Counted from the first letter of the stretch, positions 8,091-17,582 are shown. The stretch is DNA of 64,000 nt from an uncultured Chryseobacterium sp. (GCA_913778085.1 CAJYXJ010000040.1:148937-212936); one strand, 5' to 3'. Translations and numbers: made by a program. The notes: generated by a model not told the origin, from the letters alone.

Positions 8091-8759
8091 ATTTTTTTTC
8101 TTGACGCCGTGGAAATCTTTGAGATAAAAAGGTTCGAAGTAGGCAACATCCTCGAAATCTTTCTGCATTATTTTTTCAAGGGTCTTTTTCACCAGATATC
8201 TGGCGGAAGGGTAGACCTCATCTTCAAAAGCAGCATCCGGCAATTGCAAAATTTCCTTTGCTTTTTTAGAACCGTCTCCTATAAATAGAACTTTTTTATC
8301 CTTGTATTCTGAAAAAGAAGTTTCATCCAGAATTTTAGCTTCGGTCTCTGAAATCTCTTTTCCATTTAAGCCGTCATATACTGCGGTATAAACCTCCATT
8401 CTCCTAGCGTCTATAAGAGGGATAATATAATCGTAGTTTTTGCCTAAGAAAGGCTCTATCATGCTCTCCATAGAATTAACGGCAATTAATGGTATTTTGA
8501 GCCCGTAGCAGAAGCCTTTGGCAGATGATGCGCCAATCCGTAAGCCAGTGTAAGAACCGGGACCTCTTCCCAATGAGACCGCTTCAATATCCTTCATGGA
8601 AATGCCTGCTCCTTCCAGAGCCCATTCCACGAAGATATGAAGGCTCTCCGACTGTTTATAGTTTTCGGAAATTTCCTCCGTTACGCACAGCATTTTATCA
8701 TCATCGGAAATGGCTACCGAACAGTTCTTGGAAGAGGTTTCAAGATATAAGATTTTCAT
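8076..8759 (-). CDS. tsaB: tRNA threonylcarbamoyladenosine synthesis protein TsaB
   Basis: 227 residues. An ASKHA fold begins MKILYLETSSKNCSVAI, and the family core SLGRGPGSYTGLRIG is at about residues 62-76, with GFCYGLKIPLIAVNSME after it. TsaB is the inactive paralogue that dimerises with TsaD to make t6A37 on ANN-decoding tRNAs. The metal-binding His pair of TsaD is absent, as expected. It is the last gene of the leftward run starting at lysE, 75 bases after the SDR gene. Confidence 0.93.
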   Translation of the reverse strand: MKILYLETSSKNCSVAISDDDKMLCVTEEISENYKQSESLHIFVEWALEGAGISMKDIEAVSLGRGPGSYTGLRIGASSAKGFCYGLKIPLIAVNSMESMIEPFLGKNYDYIIPLIDARRMEVYTAVYDGLNGKEISETEAKILDETSFSEYKDKKVLFIGDGSKKAKEILQLPDAAFEDEVYPSARYLVKKTLEKIMQKDFEDVAYFEPFYLKDFHGVKKKNKSEE

Positions 8760-8834
8760 TTTTACAGGTCATGTTTAAACAGGTTCAGCAATTCAGCATT
8801 ACTTTTCCTGCAAAGGTAAAGCAATATTTTGAGA

Positions 8835-9584
8835 CTATTTTCTATAAATGGTTCTCGGTTCCGCCTGTGCGGACGGATAAATCGTCATATCCGAGATGCA
8901 GACGTGCCTTGGTGCGTTAATGCAATAGGCGATGGAATCTGCAATATCTTCGGCCTTCAACGGTTCGTATCCTGCATAAACGGTTGCTGCGCGTTCGCTG
9001 TCCCCTTTAAACCTTACTATAGAAAAGTCCGTTTCCACTGCTCCTGGCTGGATGTTTGTGACTTTAATTCCGAATTCCGTGAGTTCAATCCTCATTCCTT
9101 CGGAAATAACATCAACGGCTTTTTTGGTAGCACAGTAAACCACGCCGTTCGCATACGTCTGTCTTGCTGCCACTGAACTAATATTTACGATATGTCCGGA
9201 ATTTCTTTCTTTCATTCCCAGGATAATGGTTTTTGACACATACAGCAGGCCTTTCACATTTCCGTCGATCATGGAGTCCCAATCGTCTGTTTTTCCGGCT
9301 GAAAGAGGATCCAAACCGTGTGCATTTCCTGCATTGTTAATTAAAACATCAATAGATTTCCAATTTTCCGGAAGAGAATTTACAGCTGATTCAACCTCTT
9401 CCAGATTTCTGACGTCAAACTTTAAACTAAATACTTCGGTAAATTCAGATAGTTCTAATTGTACTGATTCAAGAATTTCGGATCTTCTTCCGCAGATGAT
9501 GATTCGGTTTCCCTGTTTTGCCAGAAGTCCGGCGGTGGCTTTTCCTATTCCGGAAGTGGCTCCGGTGATCAATATTGTCTTCAT
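8835..9584 (-). CDS. short-chain dehydrogenase/reductase, YdfG-like
   Basis: 249 residues. The cofactor motif TGATSGIGKA is at residues 7-16, NNAG near 86, and the catalytic Ser-Tyr-Lys set is seen in NISSVAARQTYANGVVYCATKK (SxnYxxxK). A basic residue pattern after beta-2 (CGRRSEIL) favours NADPH. The closest recognised class is NADP-dependent 3-hydroxy acid (serine/allo-threonine) dehydrogenase, YdfG type. This rests on overall similarity (KFDVRNLEEVE, PGAVETDFSIVRF) and the substrate is not proven. It follows the membrane-protein gene by 4 bases. Confidence 0.85.
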   Translation of the reverse strand: MKTILITGATSGIGKATAGLLAKQGNRIIICGRRSEILESVQLELSEFTEVFSLKFDVRNLEEVESAVNSLPENWKSIDVLINNAGNAHGLDPLSAGKTDDWDSMIDGNVKGLLYVSKTIILGMKERNSGHIVNISSVAARQTYANGVVYCATKKAVDVISEGMRIELTEFGIKVTNIQPGAVETDFSIVRFKGDSERAATVYAGYEPLKAEDIADSIAYCINAPRHVCISDMTIYPSAQAEPRTIYRK

Positions 9585-9588
9585 TTAT

Positions 9589-10416
9589 TTATTCGATTGT
9601 CTTATTTTTTATTATTCTTTTCATTATAAAGCTGTAAACTGCAAATTCAAGCCAAGGAATAAGCATCAGAAGACCCCAGACGATCAGAATTCCTTCAGCT
9701 AAAGTTTTGAATTCCGATTTTAAAATCATAAGGAACAGATTTCTGATTTTTTCAATCATTGAATTTTCAATATCCTCCGGATCCAGCACCGCCAGCTGTT
9801 TCGTTATTTTATCAAAATCCTGATAAGAGAGATCACCGGTGGCTTTAACATTCGGTACGGAACTGAGAATGCCATACAGAACCAAGGTATTGATTTTCTC
9901 ACCATAATGTTCCAAAATCCATGAAGTGATCCGATTCTTCGGCTGATCTATTATTGTATATTTTGTATCGTAAGCACTGATAATATCCGCCATCCTGATT
10001 TTTACGTTTTTATTGTTCCGGCTTACTTCCGAAACTACTGATCTTACGCCTTCAATAAATTCAGTTTTTGCTTTTTGATCCCTGAAAACGGCTCCTACAC
10101 CGGAATAATAGATCTGGGAAGAAATAGAATGACTGTCTTTTTTCAGCCCTTGATATGCTCCCCAAAATACACCCAGCTGTAATGAAAAAATGATGTTAAC
10201 GATAAATATTGCGGGAATATAAAGTTTTACCAGCCAGTTGTAATATTTCTGTGTCCGGGAAAATGCCTTGTACTTTTTCATGAGCAGTACAAAAAGCAGG
10301 CTGATAAGAAAGCCTGAAACTATGCAGATAGCACAGTACAAAATGATGGTAAGCGGATAATTTTTTATGATGTATACTAGGGCAGTATAAATGGTTTCCC
10401 AATCCGGATTTTCCAT
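9589..10416 (-). CDS. integral membrane protein of unknown function
   Basis: 275 residues from ATG 10416 (MENPDWETIYTAL). Two hydrophobic segments near the N-terminus (about 20-45 and 68-90) and one near the C-terminus (about 240-268) flank a soluble domain of about 145 residues with conserved-looking charged helices. I do not recognise the family. It is tightly packed in a leftward operon, 2 bases after yraN and 4 bases before the SDR gene, so it is a real translated gene. The context gives no clear role. Confidence 0.7.
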   Translation of the reverse strand: MENPDWETIYTALVYIIKNYPLTIILYCAICIVSGFLISLLFVLLMKKYKAFSRTQKYYNWLVKLYIPAIFIVNIIFSLQLGVFWGAYQGLKKDSHSISSQIYYSGVGAVFRDQKAKTEFIEGVRSVVSEVSRNNKNVKIRMADIISAYDTKYTIIDQPKNRITSWILEHYGEKINTLVLYGILSSVPNVKATGDLSYQDFDKITKQLAVLDPEDIENSMIEKIRNLFLMILKSEFKTLAEGILIVWGLLMLIPWLEFAVYSFIMKRIIKNKTIE

Positions 10417-10418
10417 AA

Positions 10419-10790
10419 TCAATTGGCATCAAATGCTTCAAAGGCATCGGTTATATGTTCGATAATAAGATTTTTTTTCTCGTCGGGAAGTACGGAAATA
10501 ATATCGAAACGAACTTCCTGGTCTTTATTAGATGTTTCCATAAAATGGTTGGCTGCAGAAACCAACAGCTTTATTTTGGTTTTGGTCACTGCTTCCTGAG
10601 GCAGCATAAAGGCATCGGTAGAACGGGCTTTCACTTCAATAATAATAATCACGTTGTTCTTTTCGGCAATAATATCGATTTCTGCTTTCTGAAAACGGAA
10701 ATTCCTCACCAGGATGATATACCCATTTTTCTGTAAATAGGTAACCGCCAGGTCTTCTGCTGTTTTGCCTAATTCGTTGTGATCTGCCAT
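10419..10790 (-). CDS. YraN-family (UPF0102) nuclease-like protein
   Basis: 123 residues from ATG 10788-10790. That ATG overlaps the doxX stop by one base (TAATG), and MADHNELGKTAEDLAVTYL is the usual start of the family; a longer form would only add leader residues. The Holliday-junction-resolvase-like fold shows GxxAE...A..YL, then AEIDIIAEKNNVIIIIEVKA, the D...ExK metal-binding set of PD-(D/E)xK nucleases. The cellular role of YraN is undefined; DNA-repair or uptake links exist in other groups. Confidence 0.9.
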   Translation of the reverse strand: MADHNELGKTAEDLAVTYLQKNGYIILVRNFRFQKAEIDIIAEKNNVIIIIEVKARSTDAFMLPQEAVTKTKIKLLVSAANHFMETSNKDQEVRFDIISVLPDEKKNLIIEHITDAFEAFDAN

Positions 10791-11140
10791 TATTTTCTGA
10801 ATTGATAGGCCCACCATATTAATACAGCCTGTAAAGGAAGCCTTGCCACTGTAAGCCAGAAATATTTATGATGAACGTCATAATACTTTCTTGCCATTTC
10901 AATATTGGCAGGAAATACTGCAATGAAAAGAAAAATACTGAGATAAGCCCCTACTTTCTGCGTTTGGGGAAAAATAAGAAGAAGGCCGCAGAGTATTTCC
11001 ACGATACCGCTTATATAAACCATTTGCAGATGAAAAGGAATGTAGGAAGGCATAATTTTAATGAAAATATTAGGTTTTACAAAATGTAAAATCCCTGTGG
11101 CGATCAGTAAAAAAGAAAGTATGAATTTTGAATATGCCAT
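10790..11140 (-). CDS. DoxX-like small membrane protein
   Basis: 116 residues with four hydrophobic segments: FILSFLLIATGILHF, MVYISGIVEILCGLLLI, AYLSIFLFIAVFPANIEM and LQAVLIWWAY. The spacing and the early GILHFVKP motif match the DoxX/MauE-like superfamily. The ATG at 11140 is preferred; an in-frame TTG at 11152 would overlap the ldcA stop. These proteins associate with redox partners in some species, but the function here is unknown. Stop and next start share one base with yraN. Confidence 0.78.
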   Translation of the reverse strand: MAYSKFILSFLLIATGILHFVKPNIFIKIMPSYIPFHLQMVYISGIVEILCGLLLIFPQTQKVGAYLSIFLFIAVFPANIEMARKYYDVHHKYFWLTVARLPLQAVLIWWAYQFRK

Positions 11141-11148
11141 TTCTATTT

Positions 11149-12078
11149 TCAATAATTAACAGATACCGTTTTACCTATTTTTAAATTTATTTTTCCTCCT
11201 ATGATCAAAGGCCTGTTGTCTCTGATATGCCCGTTCGGAAAACCGAAAATTACAGGAAAATCGTATTTTGAAATCCGGTCTAAAATCAATTGATAAGCAA
11301 ATTCATCGAAGCTTTCCTCATACTGCTTATTTTCTTTTTCGTCGCCCATATTGGTCATTCCTCCAACAATCAGACCTGAGATTTTGTTAAAGATACCGGC
11401 CAGCTCCAGGCTCATAATCATCCGGTCAAGCGCATAGAAATTTTCACCGATATCTTCGATAAAAAGAATTTTATCTTTGAAATCAAAAGAATATTTGGTG
11501 CCCAACAGGGCATAAATCAGGGCTAAATTTCCTCCGACCAATTCTCCTTTGATCGAACCAGGTTTATTGTTTTGATGTGATTTTATAGTGTATTCCGGCA
11601 GGCTTCCGTTTAAAATATCAAAAATAAGATCATAGCTTTCTTCTGTTACGCCAAAGCTTGACGTTTTAACCGTCTGTCCATGGACGGATGCAAAACCTTT
11701 CTTCAGCAGATAACTCTGGATAACCGTATTATCAGAATATCCGATGTACCATTTGGGATTTCTAGCAAAACTCTTAAGATCTAAGCCATTGATGAGATGC
11801 TGACATCCGTATCCTCCTCTGGAAGCCCAGACAGCGGAAATTTCAGGATCATTCAGTGCCCAGTTCATATCTTGCAATCTTTCCTCTTCAGACCCGGCAT
11901 AACTGTATCCATTGGAAAACTTTGCATACAGGTGTTCGCCTAACACAGGTTCATAACCTCTTTTCCGTATCATTTCAATCCCTTTTTCCAGCTGTGCCGG
12001 TTCTACGGAGCCTGCCGGGGAAATGATGGCTATTTTATCGCCTTTTTTGAGGGCTTTGGGAAAGATTATATCTGTCAT
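11149..12078 (-). CDS. ldcA: LD-carboxypeptidase (peptidase S66)
   Basis: 309 residues, normal for the S66 family. The nucleophile Ser lies in WYIGYSDNT (about residues 113-121), and the Glu/His partners are seen in FIEDIGENFYALDRM and FGFPNGHIRDN. AIISPAGSV and WASRGGYGCQHL near the N-terminus are family hallmarks. It cuts the bond between meso-diaminopimelate and D-alanine in murein tetrapeptides, feeding cell-wall recycling in the cytoplasm. Its start overlaps the lysE stop by 4 bases (ATGA), indicating coupled translation. Confidence 0.9.
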   Translation of the reverse strand: MTDIIFPKALKKGDKIAIISPAGSVEPAQLEKGIEMIRKRGYEPVLGEHLYAKFSNGYSYAGSEEERLQDMNWALNDPEISAVWASRGGYGCQHLINGLDLKSFARNPKWYIGYSDNTVIQSYLLKKGFASVHGQTVKTSSFGVTEESYDLIFDILNGSLPEYTIKSHQNNKPGSIKGELVGGNLALIYALLGTKYSFDFKDKILFIEDIGENFYALDRMIMSLELAGIFNKISGLIVGGMTNMGDEKENKQYEESFDEFAYQLILDRISKYDFPVIFGFPNGHIRDNRPLIIGGKINLKIGKTVSVNY

Positions 12079-12761
12079 CTGTTTTTTTGGTATTTAACTT
12101 CAGTTTTCTCAGCTTCTTCAAGGCGTTTATCGAACTGATTGAACTTTTTAAAGCTCTGTAAAAAGATGAAAAAACTGAAGATGATAAGAATTCCGCCAAC
12201 AATCCTTCTGATCTTATTGGCTAAACGCTGCGTTAATTTATCGTGAAATTGCTTGGCCAGGAATATCTTAACCAGATCAATAAAGAGATAAGTACCAATA
12301 ACGATTCCGATATATAAAATAAAATTGCCGGTATCCGGATACTGATTCCTTACAGAGATCACCGTTACCAGCCAGAAAAGAATGACACCAACGTTCAGAA
12401 GGTTAAAGAAAAAACCGTTCATGAAAGTCTTAAAATAATTCTGGTTCATGAATTTTTCCTCACCGGGAATGTGCATTTTGGTCTTCGTGACCATCATGAC
12501 GATTCCGTAAACGAGAATCAGGATGGCGGTGATCCGGTAAAACCCGGGATGTTTATCAATAAGCGTTACAATGTCCGCACTTGCATAATAGGCTGCCAGA
12601 ATGCAGAGCAGGTCTGCAGAAATGACCCCCAGGTCCAATGCCAAAGCATGTTTCGGGCCTCTGGAAAAGCTGGTTTCTATCAAAAGGAAAAAGATAGGTC
12701 CTATAAAAACAAGACTCAGCATGAATCCTAATACGATGGCAGACAATATAAGTTCAAACAT
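12075..12761 (-). CDS. LysE-family amino-acid/metabolite exporter
   Basis: 228 residues, six predicted membrane segments. The N-terminal segment carries GFMLSLVFIGPIFFLLIETS, the LysE/RhtB motif with the conserved Gly-Pro, followed by SRGPKHALALDLG. A positive loop (KTKMHIPGEEKFMN) and a C-terminal charged tail (KNR) are cytoplasmic. It exports small molecules, possibly amino acids, with the cation gradient. It is first in the leftward run to tsaB; the 386 bases upstream contain no gene. Confidence 0.82.
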   Translation of the reverse strand: MFELILSAIVLGFMLSLVFIGPIFFLLIETSFSRGPKHALALDLGVISADLLCILAAYYASADIVTLIDKHPGFYRITAILILVYGIVMMVTKTKMHIPGEEKFMNQNYFKTFMNGFFFNLLNVGVILFWLVTVISVRNQYPDTGNFILYIGIVIGTYLFIDLVKIFLAKQFHDKLTQRLANKIRRIVGGILIIFSFFIFLQSFKKFNQFDKRLEEAEKTEVKYQKNR

Positions 12762-13147
12762 TCAGTGGTGTTTTTCGATGAATAAAATTCATGTATTTAT
12801 ACAAATTTAAACTTTATGTTTTAAAAAGCAAACAGGAAAATGAATTTGGTTCGCCGGAAACGAAACTCATTTTATTTTAATGTAAACCCGCAGTAGAATT
12901 CGGATTAACAGACTGGAAGAGGGAAGCTGGATGCTGGAAGTTTCTCCTGTCAAAATAGATTCGGAAGTCTTTATGATCAAATTAAACCTTCTGTCATTCT
13001 ATTAAATAGAATTCTATTTAAATCCTGATTCAATAGCAATTAAATTAATTAAACAACTGAATATAAACTAAATACAATCGAATTTACGTACTTTAAATTT
13101 ATAATTCTTAAATTATAAATTTATAACATTTTATTTCATGAAATAAA
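12762..13147. other. gene-free region upstream of lysE
   Basis: No coding frame is convincing. It holds a patch with repeated CTGGAAG units (about 12911-12947), like a fragment of a dispersed repeat, and a perfect 18-base palindrome TAAATAGAATTCTATTTA at 13003-13020. The remainder is very AT-rich. The lysE-operon promoter should lie here, but I cannot place it. Confidence 0.4.
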
Positions 13148-13171
13148 AAAACCGCAATCGCTTGCGGTTTT
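13148..13171 (-). terminator. rnr terminator
   Basis: AAAACCGCAA (13148-13157) pairs with TTGCGGTTTT (13162-13171), loop of 4, followed on the minus strand by a T-run. It lies 20 bases past the rnr stop. Confidence 0.85.
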
Positions 13172-13190
13172 CATCTTTTATCTGATGGAT

Positions 13191-15344
13191 TTAGTCTACA
13201 ATCTTAAAGTCCAGCTGTTTGGCGATCAGGTTGGCTTTTACGACTTTTATCTGGACATTGTCCCCCAGCTGATACCTTTTTCCGTGTCTGGATCCGTATA
13301 CTGCGTGGGTTTTTGCATCGTAGGTATAGGAATCATCCATTAAATCCCTCAATTTGATCAGGCCTTCAGCTCCATTCTCCGGAATTTCCACCCAGAATCC
13401 GAACTCTGCAACACCGGAAATTACGCCATTGAAGGTTTCTCCGAGATGTTTTTCCATGAATTTCACCTGCATGTATTTGATGGAATCCCTTTCCGCGTCA
13501 GCAGCCAGCCTTTCCATAGAACTGCAGTGTTTCGCTTTGTCTTCAAGTTCCGCTTTGTTTGGGGATTTTCCGCCGTCCAGATAATGCTGCAGCAAACGGT
13601 GCGCAATCAAATCGGGATAACGCCGGATCGGGGAAGTGAAGTGGCTGTAATAATCGAAACCGAGACCATAGTGGCCAATCGGCTCCGTAGAATATACCGC
13701 TTTGCTCATACTTCGCATCGCCAGCGTTTCGATCATGTTTTCTTCACCCTTTCCTTTTACATCATGAAGGAGCTTATTTAAAGACTCCGCTACTTTTTTG
13801 GTATTGGCAAGATCCATTTTATATCCGAAAGTAGAAACAAAATCCCTCAAAGATTCCAGCTTGGCCGGATCCGGATCGTCGTGAACCCTGTAAATAAAGG
13901 TATTCTGGGTAATTTCGCCTCTTTTGTTCAGGGAAACGAATTCGGATACTTTTTTATTGGCCAGCAACATGAATTCTTCGATCAAGTGATTGGAATCTTT
14001 GCTGATCTTGAAATAAACGCCAATTGGCTCATTGTTTTCATCCAGGTTAAAGCGAACCTCGCTTCGGTCGAAAGTAATAGCTCCATCTTTTATTCTTTTC
14101 TGACGCATGATTTTTGCCAGTCCGTCAAGAACAAGGATTTCTTCCCTAAAATCGCCGTCTTTTCCCTCGATTCTTTCCTGGGCTTCCTCATAGGTAAACC
14201 TTCTGTCGGAATGGATCACCGTTCTTCCAAACCATTGCTTTTTGATTTCAGCTTTCTCATTCAGTTCAAAAACGGCAGAGAAGGTAAACTTATCTTCATG
14301 CGGACGTAGCGAACATACGTCGTTACTCAGTACTTCAGGCAGCATGGGTACTACACGGTCTACCAGGTATACTGACGTCGCTCTCTGGTAAGCTTCATCA
14401 TCCAGCATGGTTCCCGGAACGACGTAATGGGAAACATCTGCAATGTGTACACCGACTTCCCAGTTTCCGTTCTCCAGTTTTCTGACAGACAGGGCATCAT
14501 CGAAATCCTTGGCATCCTTCGGGTCGATGGTAAAAGTAGTAATACCCCGCATATCCCAGCGTTTGGCTACTTCTTCATCATTGATACTTCGGTCGATCTT
14601 ATCGGCATCCCTTTCTACTTCTTCAGGGAATTCGTAAGGCAAACCATATTCAGCAAGGATCGAGTGGATCTCGGTTTCATGTTCTCCCGGAGCTCCCAGA
14701 ACCTGTATGATTTCCCCCTCCGGATTTTTATCGCCCGGTCTCCATTCGGTCATTTTTACGATCACTTTATCACCATCCTGCGCCCCTCCGAATTTTCCTT
14801 TCGGGATAAAAATATCGGTATTGATGGTCTTTTTGTCGCATACTACAAATCCGAAATCTTTATGCGGAACCATCTGTAACGTTCCTACGAATTCCGTTCT
14901 CGTTCTTTCCAGAACTTCCAGTACGGAACCTTCCAGTTTCTTTCCTTTATAGGTATAGGTAACTATTAACACCTTATCGCCCTGCAATGCATCTTTTACG
15001 TTTTTAGAATGGATAAAGATATCGTCTTCCAATCCTTCTACATTTACGTAGGCATTTCCGGACTGGTTGAAATCGATGATTCCCGATAATGTCCCTTTAA
15101 TATTAAGGTTAATGATGTATTTTCCTTTTTCGCTTTCCTTGATTCTCCCGTCTGCCTGCAGCTTGTGTAAGGACTGGATCACCAGTTCGCGCTGTCTCGG
15201 GTTCTTATGATCGATTCCGTCTGCAATCTGCTTATAATTGTAAACTTTCGTTGAATTTTCATTCATAAATCTCAGGATCAGCTTACCGATCTCTCTTAAT
15301 TTATGATCGTTTTTCTGACTTATATATTTTTTCTTTTTTGCCAT
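13191..15344 (-). CDS. rnr: ribonuclease R
   Basis: 717 residues. Order: a basic N-terminal helix-turn-helix-like region, cold-shock domains (about 70-220), an RNB catalytic domain with TIDPKDAKDFDDALSV (the Asp cluster binding Mg2+) near residue 275, and a C-terminal S1 domain (FNGVISGVAEFGFWVEIPEN). It digests structured RNA 3'-to-5' in the cytoplasm, including rRNA and mRNA decay intermediates. The long Lys/Ser tail of enterobacterial RNase R is missing. It starts 3 bases after the thrombospondin-type-3 gene, so it probably shares its transcript. Confidence 0.95.
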   Translation of the reverse strand: MAKKKKYISQKNDHKLREIGKLILRFMNENSTKVYNYKQIADGIDHKNPRQRELVIQSLHKLQADGRIKESEKGKYIINLNIKGTLSGIIDFNQSGNAYVNVEGLEDDIFIHSKNVKDALQGDKVLIVTYTYKGKKLEGSVLEVLERTRTEFVGTLQMVPHKDFGFVVCDKKTINTDIFIPKGKFGGAQDGDKVIVKMTEWRPGDKNPEGEIIQVLGAPGEHETEIHSILAEYGLPYEFPEEVERDADKIDRSINDEEVAKRWDMRGITTFTIDPKDAKDFDDALSVRKLENGNWEVGVHIADVSHYVVPGTMLDDEAYQRATSVYLVDRVVPMLPEVLSNDVCSLRPHEDKFTFSAVFELNEKAEIKKQWFGRTVIHSDRRFTYEEAQERIEGKDGDFREEILVLDGLAKIMRQKRIKDGAITFDRSEVRFNLDENNEPIGVYFKISKDSNHLIEEFMLLANKKVSEFVSLNKRGEITQNTFIYRVHDDPDPAKLESLRDFVSTFGYKMDLANTKKVAESLNKLLHDVKGKGEENMIETLAMRSMSKAVYSTEPIGHYGLGFDYYSHFTSPIRRYPDLIAHRLLQHYLDGGKSPNKAELEDKAKHCSSMERLAADAERDSIKYMQVKFMEKHLGETFNGVISGVAEFGFWVEIPENGAEGLIKLRDLMDDSYTYDAKTHAVYGSRHGKRYQLGDNVQIKVVKANLIAKQLDFKIVD

Positions 15345-15347
15345 TTT

Positions 15348-16373
15348 TTAATTTTCTTTTTTTAATTCTATATTTTTCCATTCACCGTTGATGTACTGAT
15401 ACATTGTCTTATAAACAGCTGTATTTCCATACGGAAATGTTGAATATCCTGTTTTTACTGTGATTTTATTCTCAAAATCATTCTGAGAAATCTCTATGGA
15501 AAGACTGCTGTACTGATTAATTTTAACTGTGCTTTCTTTGTATTTAGGGTATAAAACAGCATCTTCTTCATCAGTATATTTATTGATCTTTATTTTTTTG
15601 TTTATCTTATTTAAAATAGATTTTTTTTCATATTCTACACCGGCACCTTCTCCTTCGCGTTTCGTAGCAAAAATTATATTTTTTGGAAGTCTGTCATACA
15701 ATTGTAAAATTACTTCTTCATTCCAGAAGTCCTCTGTTGAAAATACAGGGATCTGATAATTATAATATGATGGACAATCATAATTATAATTTTTACTGGT
15801 CGTGCCGCACGTTAAAAATTCATATTTAGTGAAGATCACCACATCTTTATGGTTAAGCAATTTTAAATTGATATCATTAACAACCTTTTCGCGAAGTTTA
15901 TTATAATCTGCCAACATAGATTCTTCTTTGAATCTTTTTAACCGTATTTGTCCTTCTTCATATGCTTTCTTACAATCCTGTGTCATGCATCCGTTTTTAT
16001 ATGGGTCTTCAGAAGCATAACCGAATCTTTCAGGGCAGGCATCATCTTTATCCAAAATTCCGTCACCATCATAATCCGACCAAGGGCAACCGGAATTTTC
16101 AGTGGGGCCTGCAATATCAGGACAGAGATCATCCTTGTCACACACCCCGTCTTTATCTATATCCGGCAAGGGACAACCGGAATGTTCCGAAAGTCCTGCA
16201 TCTTCAGGACACCGGTCCAGATAAAATAGAATCGCATCCTTATCCTGATCGGAAATACAGATTTTCTTATTGAATTCCTTCCTGCATTTTTTAAAGGCAT
16301 CTTTGTCCTGTATTTCCTGAGCCCGGAAAAAGGATAATACCAAAAGGAATACCGCAGATAAATAGAATTTCAT
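15348..16373 (-). CDS. secreted protein with thrombospondin type 3-like calcium repeats
   Basis: 341 residues from ATG 16373 ([20 protein letters not shown], signal peptide). Residues about 45-125 contain DxDxDGxxDxxDxC loops: [18 protein letters not shown] and [17 protein letters not shown], each followed by SGCP. This is the thrombospondin type 3 calcium-binding pattern common in OmpA-like and surface proteins of this phylum. No OmpA peptidoglycan-binding domain follows; the C-terminal 200 residues are of unknown type. It is placed 3 bases before rnr. Function unknown; envelope location is inferred. Confidence 0.75.
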   Translation of the reverse strand: MKFYLSAVFLLVLSFFRAQEIQDKDAFKKCRKEFNKKICISDQDKDAILFYLDRCPEDAGLSEHSGCPLPDIDKDGVCDKDDLCPDIAGPTENSGCPWSDYDGDGILDKDDACPERFGYASEDPYKNGCMTQDCKKAYEEGQIRLKRFKEESMLADYNKLREKVVNDINLKLLNHKDVVIFTKYEFLTCGTTSKNYNYDCPSYYNYQIPVFSTEDFWNEEVILQLYDRLPKNIIFATKREGEGAGVEYEKKSILNKINKKIKINKYTDEEDAVLYPKYKESTVKINQYSSLSIEISQNDFENKITVKTGYSTFPYGNTAVYKTMYQYINGEWKNIELKKEN

Positions 16374-16582
16374 CAAATTCAATACTTAAAAAATTAACAT
16401 CAATTTTCCTTCCAAATCTGCTATAACGGAAGTTTTAGGTTTGTATAAATGTAATACAAATATGGAGAAGAATGGATAAAACCTTTAATGGAAATGTAAC
16501 TTTTTATTTCAACAGGCTTAAATGGAAATAACAGGTGGTAAACCTGTCGGACATTGCAAATATACGAAATAAAAAATTAAAT

Positions 16583-16610
16583 AAGGCTTGCAATATGATT
16601 TACAAGCCTT
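16583..16610 (-). terminator. rpiB terminator
   Basis: AAGGCTTG (16583-16590) pairs with CAAGCCTT (16603-16610), followed leftwards by TTATTTAATTTTTTATTTC on the minus strand. It starts 8 bases past the rpiB stop. Confidence 0.75.
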
Positions 16611-16617
16611 TATAAGT

Positions 16618-17052
16618 TTAGCAGAATGCAATTTTATCAACCCTGTTCTGATGTCTGCCGCCTTCGAAATCCGTGGAAAGGAATTTATCGGCAATCTCCA
16701 TCGCCAGTTCCTTTGAAATAAACCGGGCCGGAATGGAAATCATATTTGCATCGTTATGCTGTCTCGCCAGTGATGCAATCTCCGGCATCCAGCACAGCGC
16801 ACAGCGGATCTTCTGATGTTTGTTGGCTGTGATCTGCACCCCGTTTCCGCTTCCGCAGATTAAGATTCCTAATTCGTTTTCACCATTTTCCACAGAGGTT
16901 GCCGCAGGATGAACAAAGTCCGGATAATCCACACTGTCTGTGGAAAACGTGCCAAAATCCTGAATATCAAATCTTTCTGAAAGATAGTTCTTCACAATCT
17001 CTTTATATTCATAGCCTGCATGGTCTGCAGCGATTGCTATTTTCCTTTTCAT
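16618..17052 (-). CDS. rpiB: ribose-5-phosphate isomerase B
   Basis: 144 residues from ATG 17052. The start is set by KIAIAADHAGYEYKE, which is at the N-terminus in all RpiB/LacA proteins. The phosphate-binding and catalytic part reads LGILICGSGNGVQITANK. CALCWMPEIASLARQHNDAN carries the His-Asn pair. It interconverts ribose-5-phosphate and ribulose-5-phosphate. It is transcribed away from the gene-free stretch that separates it from pgk. Confidence 0.92.
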   Translation of the reverse strand: MKRKIAIAADHAGYEYKEIVKNYLSERFDIQDFGTFSTDSVDYPDFVHPAATSVENGENELGILICGSGNGVQITANKHQKIRCALCWMPEIASLARQHNDANMISIPARFISKELAMEIADKFLSTDFEGGRHQNRVDKIAFC

Positions 17053-17574
17053 AATTTTTGTATTAAGCCTTTTTTTAGATTTATTCACACAAATTTAAGT
17101 ATAATGTGGATAAGTCTTAAATTTTTGGGAATTAATTGTGAAATGGCTTGTGAATAAGTGTTGAAAAATGGGGCAAAATAAATCTTTCGTAACATTGGAA
17201 AATTTTGTAATGAAGATTACTCAAAGAAATTCCAAGATATTTTTTCACAAAGTTTTCTGGAGTAATTCCTGTAGTTTTCCATAATGACCTTATTCATATT
17301 CGTTTTGGGCAATAATTATCAACAATTATGGATAACTTATATAGAATGCACATTTACAGACCATTAAAATGTATATAAATTGTGAATTACCCTCTGATTT
17401 AATATGAAAAAGTATTCTTACAGAATTTATCCCCGAAACTAACAATACTTAACAACAGTACCCATTTTATTTTTTTAAGAGAAAAGAAAATATGTTGATT
17501 GATGATTGTTGAGGCTGCGGGAAACTTTTTGAAAACTTTTCAAAGGCTGCATCGTCCTGAAAATTTTAAAATCT
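17053..17574. other. candidate replication origin (DnaA-box cluster)
   Basis: This AT-rich stretch between divergent rpiB and pgk has no coding frame. It contains a perfect DnaA box TTATCCACA on the minus strand (17105-17113) and four one-mismatch boxes: TTATTCACA (17081-17089, +), TTATTCACA (17149-17157, -), TTATCAACA (17316-17324, +) and TTATCCATA (17327-17335, -). A weaker TTATCCCCG is at 17428-17436. Five strong boxes in about 255 bases is far more than chance would give. Two parS sites lie 3-5 kb to the right. No dnaA gene is in the window, which does not exclude an origin. Inference only. Confidence 0.5.
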
Positions 17575-17582
17575 TACATTTG
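17575..17582 (+). promoter_or_regulatory. pgk -7 box
   Basis: TACATTTG matches TAnnTTTG, 109 bases before the pgk ATG, giving a leader of about 100 bases. No clear -33 TTG at the usual spacing. Confidence 0.45.
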
